The notes under the pieces: generated by a model
Database searches by the model: none
Seen by the model: only the letters and a program-made list of their open reading frames with translations
What the model was told of the DNA's origin: nothing
DNA from: Oligoflexus sp.
Lineage (GTDB): Bacteria > Bdellovibrionota_B > Oligoflexia > Oligoflexales > Oligoflexaceae
Assembly (NCBI GenBank): GCA_030151925.1
Contig: JASLCY010000257.1
Span: forward strand, 1 to 9,607
Length of the DNA stretch: 9,607 bases
Reading direction: 5' to 3'
Made by a program: the position numbers and the translations under genes
Part shown: positions 1 to 6,837 of the stretch, one piece after another
Layout: every line of letters begins with the position of its first letter
Numbering within the stretch: the stretch's first letter is position 1

Positions 1-3000
1 TTGGTGATACGATCCTTCATTTTGTTGAGGTAAGCCGTACGGAACGACTCGCCGTCGAGGACTGAAGGGAAGAATTCGGCGGCCGCGGCCGTGGTGATGC
101 CTTGCTGCATCTCTGTGATCTCAGAGCTGCTCGAAGCATAGTTCTGGAAGAAGAACTGGCCTACGCCCGAACGAGGAGCGAGGAACGCGAGAGCGAGGTT
201 ACGAACTTCCGAGAAACCGGTACGAACCGGGTAGTAGAGCGAGAGGAGCTCTGGGTTCGCAGAGTAGTTCACGTAGTCGTAGGGGTTACCGACCGAGATT
301 ACGCGGTCGACCGTAATGTTAGCATTGCCGGCCGCAGCGAGTTTCTTCGCGAAGTAAGCGCCCATGTCCTCACAACGAGCCGAGTCGGCGCCGCTGATCG
401 AGAAGTTCTTAGCGCGTACGGTCGAGAGGGCTTCGACGTCGAGGTAATCGTAGCCGGAGCCGTTGCTGCGGAGAGCCACGCAGTAGTTCGACTGCGAGAA
501 GATCACTTCGAGGAGGAAGTCCTTGTAGAGTTCCGATGCGATCTTGCCTTGGGTCACGTCTTTCAGAGGAAGGACGCGTTTCTCGACTTCTTCGGTCGAC
601 ATGGTCGGGTTCGCGCGGAGTTCCGCGACGATAGCGTTAGCCTTGTCGTACTCGTCGCCGAGAACCAGCCTTTCAGTGGCTTCTTCGGTCGTGGTGTCGA
701 AGTAAGGGTCGTCTTGGAGCTGGCCAGCTTGAGCGCTGATGGCTTTCGAGCTGTTGTAAAGGGTGAAACGATACTTGTCGTAGATGTTACGGGCATCGTT
801 GATGTAACGGAGCGAGGTACCCGATGCGAGACCGGCGCTCGACGTGATGTTTTCCATGTCGAAGCGGTTACCGCGCGTGATGAGCGTCGTGACGAACGTG
901 TCGATCGCCGAACGAGTCTTGGTCACAGGGTCGGAACCTTGGTCCCAGCGCTGGCAGTTCGGGGTTTCCGAAGGGATCTGAGCGCCGTAGTCGCTGCCGC
1001 CGATGTCTTCATCGGTACAGTAAGCGAACTTGCGGAGTTCAACGCCGTTACCCGCGGCTTTCGCTACGCGTTTTTCGATGGAAGTGTAGTCGCCGGCGTC
1101 GGTCGTCGAGATGTCGACGAACTTAGGCTCGCCGGTCGCCTTGTCTTTGACTTCTACGGCATCGTAGTAGCCGTAGCGGATCGCCGCGATATCGTATGGG
1201 CCTGGAACGTATCCGCGGTCAGCGTCGCCGTGCGAGTAGTCCATAACCGAAGAGAGGCGCGAGATGGGAGTGCCGTCTTCCGCGCGGGCGAAGTTCGCCG
1301 CATCCGAAGAACCGGCAAAGTTGTGGCGGAGACCGAAGTCATGGCCGAACTCGTGCGCGAGGGTCGCGATCAGAGCCGGTTTCATCATCTTCTGGGCGCA
1401 GTTGAGGAGAACGGTGCGCTCGGTGTCGAGGCGGTAGATGTTCTCGCCCGCTGCGACGCGGTCTTGGAGAGACTTCACGTAGTCCGAGAACTCAGTGCCG
1501 GACGAACCGCAAACGTCTTCGATTTCCTTGAAGGTCAGCGCCGTGCCGGCGAGGACGTCACAAGTCTGGCCGACTTTCGCTTTTTGCTTCATAGCGAGAG
1601 CCATCGTCTTGTGGAAGTCGTTGTCGGTCGCGAGGCCGTTTTCCATCTTCTTGCGGGTCGCCAGCATCGTCTTGAAGAGCGAGTCGCCAGGAGCCGGGGT
1701 GAAGTTCTGCGAAGCCGCGATCTTCTGACGAGCGGCGGAGGTCAGAGCCAACGAGGATTTCGCGACGTTGGTCTTGAAGATCTGGTTCCAGTCGATGTTT
1801 TCCGAAGGGATGCTCGACTCGGCGCCGGGAAGCGCCGCGAAGCCGGTCGATTCAGAGACCGAGTCGCCGCCTTGGACGACGGGGGCGTTGAAATCGAAGC
1901 CGGAGTTGCCGTCGATCGCGAGGATCTGGTTAGGAGTCGTGATGCCGTCGACGTCGAGGCCGGAGAACGCGCCCACTTTATAGCGGATGTAGTTCGTGAG
2001 GTTGCGGATGATGTCTTCGCGGTAGTTGCGAAGGTAGATGTGGTTCGTCGCCGAGTAGATCTCGCCGTTACGGTTGTCGGAAGTACTCGGGCCGTAGCCG
2101 AGGAGGCCGGACTCGACTTCGTAGGGGTAGAACGAGACCTTGTTGTAACGGACGTCGCCGTTCTTCACGGGAACCGAGGAGTCGAACTTGATGCGGATAG
2201 GGTTGTTTTCGTACTTGGTGCCTTTAGCGGCTTCGACGAAAGTCTTGTCCCAGCCTTTGAGGGCTTCGTCGATCGCTTCGAGGAAGACTGGATCGCGAGG
2301 CGTGTTCTCGGTGATGTGGAACGTGATCTCGTTGTTCTCAGGGCGCATGCGGTTCTGGATGATCGAACGCGAGACGCTTTGCTCGCTCTCGTTCAGGATG
2401 CCGGCGAAGAGTTGCTTGTTGCTGTAGAAGAAACCGAACTTACGCATGTCTTCGCGCGGATAGACTTTGCCCGGGGTCGATTTGTTCTTCTTCGAGAATG
2501 CGAAGTCATAGGAGTATTTAGTCAAGGAGTCGTAGATCACGAACGACAGGTAGTCGTCGCTCACTTCGAGGCGCTTGATCTTGATGTTGTTGGTGCTGGC
2601 GGCGTCGATGGAGAGGACGCGGTCGAGTTGGAGAAGAGCGTACTGACGGTCTTTCCAGAATTTCGCGCCTTTATCGATGGAATCGAAGGCTTCTTCTTTG
2701 AGGTAAGCGTCGTCGCCGGTCTTCACGAGGCGATAGTCCATCCACTGAACGGGGATCTCGAACACGACGTCGAGCTTGTCGGCTTCCTGAGTCGCCGCTT
2801 CGTCCGAGATGTTGAGGTCGACCGCGAGGACGGAGTTGTTGGTACGGGAGAACTTCGCTTTACCGCTGGTCAGTTCCATACCGAGTTCGAGGTCGCTGGT
2901 GAGGGCGATCGGCTTGTCGACGACGGTCACGTCGTAGAACCACTCGTTGCCTTCATCGAAGAACGACGCGGGGAGCATATCGAGCTTGAGCTGGGATTCC

Positions 3001-3608
3001 ATGTATTTGGGAGCGTTCACGTTCACGAGGAAGTGAGTCGCCTCGGAGAGGAACTTCTTCTGGACGGTGCGGACCATGTTCGTTTCTTTACCGCGATCGT
3101 CGAGGACGCGTTCGACGGTCACCTTGTCGAGCGGCAGGCCGAAGAGAGGGACGCGGTAGAGGTTGTTACCGATGTTTTCCGCGTAGGTCAGCTCGTTCGT
3201 AGGGATTTCTTCCTTCGTGGAAACCTTGAAGAATACGAGGTTGCCTTCGGTGAAGTCGGTCTGAATCTTGTATTCAGAATCTTCCTTACCGTAGAAGTCG
3301 AAGTTGTTCATCGTGGCGTTGCTGAATTCGCCGAGGTCGGTTTTAAGGTCGAACTCAACGGAATCGAAGCTGCGCATTACGCTTGTGCCTGCGTTCACGT
3401 TCAATTCGTCAGCGTGGGTGGTAACGCCCGGCGTGCGCTTCTTGCCCGTGGTCAAGGTGAAGGTAGCACCTTTGTAATCATTGATAGCGTAAACGAACTC
3501 TCCGTCACCTTGAACGAAGCGCGCTTTCCTCTTCTTCTCGCAACCGCTGCCGAAGGCGAGCATCACGAGGAAGAGAGTCAACAGACGCGTAACCAGCCTG
3601 CGTTGCAT
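1..3608 (-). CDS. Large lipoprotein metzincin zinc metalloprotease (DUF4953-like), 3' end outside the window
   Basis: Probable secreted, lipid-anchored zinc protease; substrate unknown. The frame is open for 1,202 codons from ATG at 3608-3606 and leaves the window without a stop. The start is supported by AAGGGAG (3614-3620), five bases upstream. The N-terminus (MQRR, then a hydrophobic run to about residue 19) ends in GSG-Cys23, a lipobox-like lipoprotein signal, though position -3 is Gly rather than the usual Leu. Residues 24-430 match nothing I recognise. At 504-517 lies GYGPSTSDNRNGEI, resembling the 'GPSxxDPRTGEI' element seen before the active site in DUF4953-type proteins. The zinc site HEFGHDFGLRH is at 752-762 (H752, E753, H756, H762), followed by NFAGS, and the Met-turn SVMDY has M789. 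All key metzincin residues are present. About 410 residues follow the Met-turn. The β-barrel gene lies 84 bp upstream on the same strand, without a clear terminator or strong promoter between. Codon use is very biased: no TTA, CTA or TCA in codons 1-1181. Family call is firm; function is not. Confidence 0.9.
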   Translation of the reverse strand, partial: MQRRLVTRLLTLFLVMLAFGSGCEKKRKARFVQGDGEFVYAINDYKGATFTLTTGKKRTPGVTTHADELNVNAGTSVMRSFDSVEFDLKTDLGEFSNATMNNFDFYGKEDSEYKIQTDFTEGNLVFFKVSTKEEIPTNELTYAENIGNNLYRVPLFGLPLDKVTVERVLDDRGKETNMVRTVQKKFLSEATHFLVNVNAPKYMESQLKLDMLPASFFDEGNEWFYDVTVVDKPIALTSDLELGMELTSGKAKFSRTNNSVLAVDLNISDEAATQEADKLDVVFEIPVQWMDYRLVKTGDDAYLKEEAFDSIDKGAKFWKDRQYALLQLDRVLSIDAASTNNIKIKRLEVSDDYLSFVIYDSLTKYSYDFAFSKKNKSTPGKVYPREDMRKFGFFYSNKQLFAGILNESEQSVSRSIIQNRMRPENNEITFHITENTPRDPVFLEAIDEALKGWDKTFVEAAKGTKYENNPIRIKFDSSVPVKNGDVRYNKVSFYPYEVESGLLGYGPSTSDNRNGEIYSATNHIYLRNYREDIIRNLTNYIRYKVGAFSGLDVDGITTPNQILAIDGNSGFDFNAPVVQGGDSVSESTGFAALPGAESSIPSENIDWNQIFKTNVAKSSLALTSAARQKIAASQNFTPAPGDSLFKTMLATRKKMENGLATDNDFHKTMALAMKQKAKVGQTCDVLAGTALTFKEIEDVCGSSGTEFSDYVKSLQDRVAAGENIYRLDTERTVLLNCAQKMMKPALIATLAHEFGHDFGLRHNFAGSSDAANFARAEDGTPISRLSSVMDYSHGDADRGYVPGPYDIAAIRYGYYDAVEVKDKATGEPKFVDISTTDAGDYTSIEKRVAKAAGNGVELRKFAYCTDEDIGGSDYGAQIPSETPNCQRWDQGSDPVTKTRSAIDTFVTTLITRGNRFDMENITSSAGLASGTSLRYINDARNIYDKYRFTLYNSSKAISAQAGQLQDDPYFDTTTEEATERLVLGDEYDKANAIVAELRANPTMSTEEVEKRVLPLKDVTQGKIASELYKDFLLEVIFSQSNYCVALRSNGSGYDYLDVEALSTVRAKNFSISGADSARCEDMGAYFAKKLAAAGNANITVDRVISVGNPYDYVNYSANPELLSLYYPVRTGFSEVRNLALAFLAPRSGVGQFFFQNYASSSSEITEMQQGITTAAAAEFFPSVLDGESFRTAYLNKMKDRIT

Positions 3609-3664
3609 AACATCTCCCTTAAACATGGATAAGCCTAGTACCATTTCAGAATCCTATCGAATCA

Positions 3665-3674
3665 AGCGATCGCT
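3665..3674. repeat. 10-bp palindrome AGCGATCGCT between barrel and protease genes
   Basis: A perfect self-complementary decamer sits in the 84-bp gap between the stop of the barrel gene and the start of the protease gene. No T-run follows on either strand, so it is not a usual intrinsic terminator. It could be an operator, a weak mRNA stem, or chance. Confidence 0.4.
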
Positions 3675-3692
3675 CGCCTAATGTACCTGTTG

Positions 3693-4550
3693 TTAAAACT
3701 TGTAGCTCGCGCCGATGAACACTTGAGAGCGGATCGGGTCATAGAGCTGGGTGTTGTTCCTCTGGCCCATGTAGTCATAGGTGAGGCCGTCGTTGATATG
3801 GCCGATCTGGGCGCTCCACTCGTCGGTGATGATCCATTTGATCGATTCGACCGCGAGGAAGTTATCGCGCTCCTGATCGCCGGCGAAGTCCCACGAACTC
3901 ACGTTGGTGAAGCTCGCGGAAGCCACGATCAGCTTCTTCCAGCTATACGAGAGGCCGACGGAGGAGCTGAGCGACCACTTGTCGAGGATCGCGCCGTAGT
4001 CGGCGTATTGGTAAGAATAGAGGTAGCGCGCGTAAGCGAGGCCGCCGTTGACGGCGAGGCCTTCGAGAGCGCCCTTGAAGCGGTAGCTCAGGCTGAAGGA
4101 AGCGCCGAGGGAACCCTTGGAGTTCGCGTAGCGGTAGAGGTCCTTGTCGACCGGCGCGCTGTAGGAGACGTCGAGGCCGATGCCGAATCCGTCGATCGGC
4201 TCGAACGAGCGGGCGGCCGAGAGCGTGATGTCTTGGAAACTCGCGTGGTATTCGTTGTTCAGGTCCTTGCGGCCGCGGGCCGAGAGGCCGACGGTCACAG
4301 CGTCCTTGAATTCATATTCCAGGTTGAGGCCGGGCGAGAGGAAGAGCGAATAGGTGCTTTCCTTGTGGCTCTCGGTCGAGCTGCGAACATTGAGACTGGC
4401 TACGCCGGAGAAAGGGTCAGCGGGAGCTTGTGCGGCAGTCGTCTCTTCAGCGCGGACAGGCGTGCTGAGAACAAAAGCGGCAAGGCCCATCGCAACGGGA
4501 CTCACTACTTTCTTCTTAGCGCTGATAGAGTCGAAAAATCGAAGAATCAT
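3693..4550 (-). CDS. Outer-membrane β-barrel protein, family not recognised
   Basis: A 285-residue exported protein. The N-terminus has a charged stretch (K12-K14), a hydrophobic core (about 15-29) and a signal-peptidase-I-like site after VRA (34). The mature part alternates polar and hydrophobic residues in short aromatic-rich strands (for example YSLFLSPGLNLEYEF, ASFSLSYRF, IVASASFTNVSSW), with loops rich in D, N, G and K. It ends ...FIGASYKF; a terminal Phe preceded by alternating hydrophobics is the usual β-barrel assembly signal. About 250 mature residues would fit roughly 10-12 strands. The ATG at 4550-4548 is preceded by AAGGTG ten bases upstream. It is the first gene after the AT-rich regulatory stretch and lies just upstream of the protease gene, so it may lead that operon. 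Whether it is a pore, an adhesin or an assembly partner cannot be told from the sequence. Confidence 0.82.
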   Translation of the reverse strand: MILRFFDSISAKKKVVSPVAMGLAAFVLSTPVRAEETTAAQAPADPFSGVASLNVRSSTESHKESTYSLFLSPGLNLEYEFKDAVTVGLSARGRKDLNNEYHASFQDITLSAARSFEPIDGFGIGLDVSYSAPVDKDLYRYANSKGSLGASFSLSYRFKGALEGLAVNGGLAYARYLYSYQYADYGAILDKWSLSSSVGLSYSWKKLIVASASFTNVSSWDFAGDQERDNFLAVESIKWIITDEWSAQIGHINDGLTYDYMGQRNNTQLYDPIRSQVFIGASYKF

Positions 4551-4635
4551 CTTGTATCTTCACCTTTCCGAGGAGCCAAAGCAGCTATGTCTTTTATCTG
4601 CTTAGTTTAATTGGACTTCTGTATGAACTTAACCA

Positions 4636-4651
4636 AATCTCATTTGAGATT
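4636..4651. repeat. 16-bp perfect palindrome, possible operator
   Basis: AATCTCA-TT-TGAGATT: two 7-base arms with a two-base centre. The loop is too short for an RNA terminator and no T-run follows, so a dimeric regulator site is the better reading. It lies about 85 bp upstream of the barrel gene start and just downstream of the candidate promoter, where a repressor could act. Confidence 0.45.
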
Positions 4652-4668
4652 AGCCCAAATGGCACTGT

Positions 4669-4695
4669 AATATAGATAAATGAATCCTTAGTAAA
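4669..4695 (-). promoter_or_regulatory. Candidate promoter for the β-barrel gene
   Basis: On the minus strand, TATATT (4669-4674) lies 15 bases downstream of TTTACT (4690-4695). The -10 is five of six to consensus; the -35 is four of six and the spacer is short. A start near 4662 would give a leader of roughly 110 bases containing the 4636-4651 palindrome. Tentative: other AT-rich hexamers in the region could serve. Confidence 0.3.
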
Positions 4696-4723
4696 GTTTT
4701 AAATTGGACGTGTGGCCATTTTT

Positions 4724-4738
4724 ATCACTCAGAGTGAT
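4724..4738. repeat. 15-bp perfect palindrome followed by T-run
   Basis: ATCACTC-A-GAGTGAT, arms of seven around a single A. On the plus strand it is followed by TTTT, so a weak plus-strand terminator is possible, but no plus-strand gene ends here. It lies upstream of the candidate barrel promoter, where an activator or repressor site would be plausible. Confidence 0.4.
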
Positions 4739-4838
4739 TTTTCCGTTTATTCACCGCAGTATATTTCTATTAATTTCAATACCTTAGGAAGGTCACCTGG
4801 CCGGCCAAATATGCTGGTTTTTTTCACAAAGAAAGCAT

Positions 4839-4870
4839 AAAAAAACGCCGAAAACCTCCGTTCTCGGCGT
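4839..4870 (-). terminator. Rho-independent terminator of the GT-C glycosyltransferase gene
   Basis: Read on the minus strand, an 11-bp stem (ACGCCGAGAAC pairing with GTTTTCGGCGT, one G-U pair) closes a GGAG tetraloop and is followed directly by six T. On the plus strand the arms are 4845-4855 and 4860-4870 and the A-run is 4839-4844. It begins 32 bases after the stop codon of the gene it follows. Textbook geometry. Confidence 0.92.
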
Positions 4871-4902
4871 AGATAGGTCTTGAAAACTTTAATGGGAAGT
4901 GC

Positions 4903-6750
4903 CTAGGAGGCCGGCAGCGCCTTCTTGCGGAACACCCATACGCGGTAACCGCCCTGCCCCTGATCGACGAGCTCGGCCTGCTCATAGCCAGGGTCCAAGG
5001 GCAACAAGCGTTTGAGCTCATCGATCAGATAGGGTTCCTGCAGTCGCCCGACATCGAAATCTATCCGTGAATAATCCATGACAAAGAACCGATCGACCTT
5101 ATGCGAACCGACGATGACGTCGACGGCCTTCTCCGGACCGAACCCGACCCGGGTCACGGTCGTCGGCATCTGCTCGCGCCGCATCTCCGGATGGTCCTGG
5201 ATGCACTGCAGAGCGATGCTCGCCGGGGCGATGAAGTTGCTGAAGCCGATCACCACGTTATTCTCGGATTTCGCCGCCTCGTCGCAGATCGCGGCGTAGA
5301 CTTGCGTCACGCTCTCGCGCCCCGTATCGATCCGCACCTTCTCCTCCAGGAACGGCCGCGAGGCCGGGAATCCGAAGACCAGCGCGGCCGCGATCACGGG
5401 CGAGAGCCAGAGGATATATCGGTCGTAGCGCGAGCCCTTCTTCTGCAGGAGGCGCTCGAGCCCGTGCACGGCCATCACCCCGGCCGCGAGGAACACGAGG
5501 AAGATCGTGATGATCAGGTAACGCGTCTGGTAGTTCGGGTGCAGGATGTTGAGCGCCAGGTTGAAGGCCGCGAGGCCGACGATGAAACGCGAGACGAGCG
5601 GCAATCGCCGGAAGAGGATGAGGCCGAGGATGAGCGCGCCCAGGACCAGGCCGCCGATGACCGGCGTCGGCGCGTAGTCGTTGACGATGGCGCCTGGATA
5701 GAAGGTCAGCGTTTCCATCGACCAGAACGATTTCTGCCGGGTGCTCTCGCTGCCGATGAAGATGAAGAAGGTCGTGAAGAACACGGGATAGCTGAGCCAC
5801 ACGAGGCCCGGGAGGATATCGAAGCGGAGCAGTGAGCGCATCGGCTCCGGCGCGTTCCAGATGTTCCGCGCGTAGTCGGCGAGCAGGGCGCGATTCACGA
5901 TCAGGTTCCGGGCGATCAGTATCCCGAGCAGGATATAGGTCGGGTTGCCGAGCACGCGCTCGACGTAGACCTTGCGCCCGAAGGCCTCGAAATGGATGCC
6001 GCGGAGATGGATGTAATAGAGGAGCGCGAGATAGCAGTAGACGAACTTCGAGAAGCCGCCTCGCCAGTTCACGTCGCGGGCGAAGCGCCAGAGGGCCCTG
6101 CCGATCATCGCGCGGAACTCCCGGCGGCTGAAGAATTCGCAGAGCACGATCGGCAGCATGATGACGATCGCGTAGTTGAACTTGCAGAAGAAGAGGACGA
6201 TGCCCGTGAAGCACGTGAGCTGCCAATCGCGGACCTTGCGGTATTGCAGGTAGCGGAGGTAGAAGAAGAGGGTCAGCGCGCAGAAGAACATGCCCGGGAT
6301 CTCGAGCATCTCCAGCAGGCTGTACTCCTGCACGTGAGGGGCGATGACGAGGAGGCTCGCGGCGATCGTTCCCACGATCACTCCGAAGCGCCTATGGGTG
6401 AGGCATCCTGCCACGAATACCATGAGTACGGCCGGGACGGTCATCCACGCGGTAAAGGCCCGCGCGACCCGATAAGATTCCCCAAAGATAAGCTGAAAAG
6501 GCGCCTCAATAAGAGGAATGACAGGCGGCCACATCGCGCTGTTATGAAGCTGGACGAGAAACTCGTGGATACTGAAGTGCTTAAAGGCGAGCGCGAAGAA
6601 GATGCCGTCGAGCGCGTGCGACGCCGGATCCCAAAGCGGTGGCCGTGTGGCCCAGCCTTCGAGGCCGTAGATGACGAGGACAAACCGCACAACTGCATAT
6701 ATCAGTATGGCAGCAACAACAGCAGCAACAGGTTTGAACGGCCGTGGCAT
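4903..6750 (-). CDS. GT-C fold membrane glycosyltransferase (PMT/ArnT-like, GT39/GT83 type)
   Basis: Predicted inner-membrane enzyme of 615 residues that would transfer a sugar from a polyprenyl-phosphate carrier to a periplasmic acceptor. After one N-terminal membrane span (about 8-28), the first periplasmic loop has PPLWDPASHALDG with D41, the likely catalytic aspartate of this superfamily, and H45. Next comes WPPVIPLIEAPF, resembling the 'YPPLYPLL.APF' segment of PMT_2 proteins, and many hydrophobic spans up to about residue 460. The last 140 residues are soluble and probably periplasmic. The ATG is preceded by AGGAG eight bases upstream, 34 bases or so behind the predicted transcription start. 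The gene is divergent from a GtrB-like gene, its natural donor-making partner, and is followed by a strong terminator, so it is probably monocistronic. The first 25 codons are AT-rich compared with the rest. Acceptor (O-antigen, lipid A, protein) is unknown. Confidence 0.85.
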   Translation of the reverse strand: MPRPFKPVAAVVAAILIYAVVRFVLVIYGLEGWATRPPLWDPASHALDGIFFALAFKHFSIHEFLVQLHNSAMWPPVIPLIEAPFQLIFGESYRVARAFTAWMTVPAVLMVFVAGCLTHRRFGVIVGTIAASLLVIAPHVQEYSLLEMLEIPGMFFCALTLFFYLRYLQYRKVRDWQLTCFTGIVLFFCKFNYAIVIMLPIVLCEFFSRREFRAMIGRALWRFARDVNWRGGFSKFVYCYLALLYYIHLRGIHFEAFGRKVYVERVLGNPTYILLGILIARNLIVNRALLADYARNIWNAPEPMRSLLRFDILPGLVWLSYPVFFTTFFIFIGSESTRQKSFWSMETLTFYPGAIVNDYAPTPVIGGLVLGALILGLILFRRLPLVSRFIVGLAAFNLALNILHPNYQTRYLIITIFLVFLAAGVMAVHGLERLLQKKGSRYDRYILWLSPVIAAALVFGFPASRPFLEEKVRIDTGRESVTQVYAAICDEAAKSENNVVIGFSNFIAPASIALQCIQDHPEMRREQMPTTVTRVGFGPEKAVDVIVGSHKVDRFFVMDYSRIDFDVGRLQEPYLIDELKRLLPLDPGYEQAELVDQGQGGYRVWVFRKKALPAS

Positions 6751-6790
6751 AGACCCCGCTCCTCATTAAATAAGACACAGAAAGTTTCCC

Positions 6791-6819
6791 ATGATATGTA
6801 TCCGGTATGGTACTGTCAA
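6791..6819 (-). promoter_or_regulatory. Sigma-70 promoter of the GT-C gene
   Basis: On the minus strand, a perfect -35 TTGACA (6814-6819), a 17-base spacer and -10 TATCAT (6791-6796, five of six). Transcription would start near 6784, giving a leader of about 34 bases with the AGGAG ribosome site. This is the best promoter in the window. No equally good plus-strand promoter for gtrB is visible in the same 87-bp gap. Confidence 0.85.
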
Positions 6820-6837
6820 TCAACGCGAGAACCCGAG

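Larger units (their letters stand above)
4605..4709. repeat. Two spaced direct copies of a (T)TTAATTGGAC element
   Basis: AATTGGAC occurs at 4609-4616 and again at 4702-4709. The match extends to the left with a small gap: GTTTAATTGGAC at 4605-4616 against GTTTTAAATTGGAC at 4696-4709. The copies are 93 bp apart and flank the 4636-4651 palindrome and the candidate promoter. They may be paired regulator sites upstream of the barrel gene; AT-rich composition makes chance a real alternative. Confidence 0.4.
4551..4902. other. AT-rich intergenic regulatory region
   Basis: About 350 bp without a credible gene. It is visibly more AT-rich than the flanking genes, especially 4600-4790. It holds, left to right, the Shine-Dalgarno of the barrel gene, one copy of a GTTTAATTGGAC-type element, a 16-bp palindrome, a candidate -10/-35 pair reading left, the second copy of the element, a 15-bp palindrome, a run of seven T (4818-4824), and the intrinsic terminator of the GT-C gene. 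Because that terminator isolates the barrel gene from upstream transcription, the promoter for the barrel (and perhaps the protease) should be here. An unannotated small RNA cannot be excluded. Confidence 0.7.

Noticed and set aside
102..3632. 1,176-codon plus-strand frame
   Set aside because: It is the in-register antisense of the metzincin, whose lipobox, zinc site and Met-turn are unmistakable. The plus-strand product is low-complexity in character with no motif, and starts at a TTG without support.
3681..4610. 309-codon plus-strand frame
   Set aside because: Antisense of the β-barrel gene; no domain, and the opposite strand has a signal peptide, barrel pattern and ribosome site.
4798..4824. 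TGGCCGGCCA palindrome followed by a T7 run as a plus-strand terminator
   Set aside because: The palindrome has no loop and is separated from the T-run by ten bases; no plus-strand gene ends here.
5258..6226. 322-codon minus-strand frame and the plus-strand frame 5101-5835
   Set aside because: Arg/Ala/His/Pro-rich or Asp/Glu/Arg-rich out-of-frame readings of the GT-C gene, as expected in GC-rich coding DNA.
5992..6837. Extension of gtrB to a start at 5992
   Set aside because: The 282 extra residues are antisense to the GT-C gene and its promoter and have no domain; the GT2 fold begins right after 6838.
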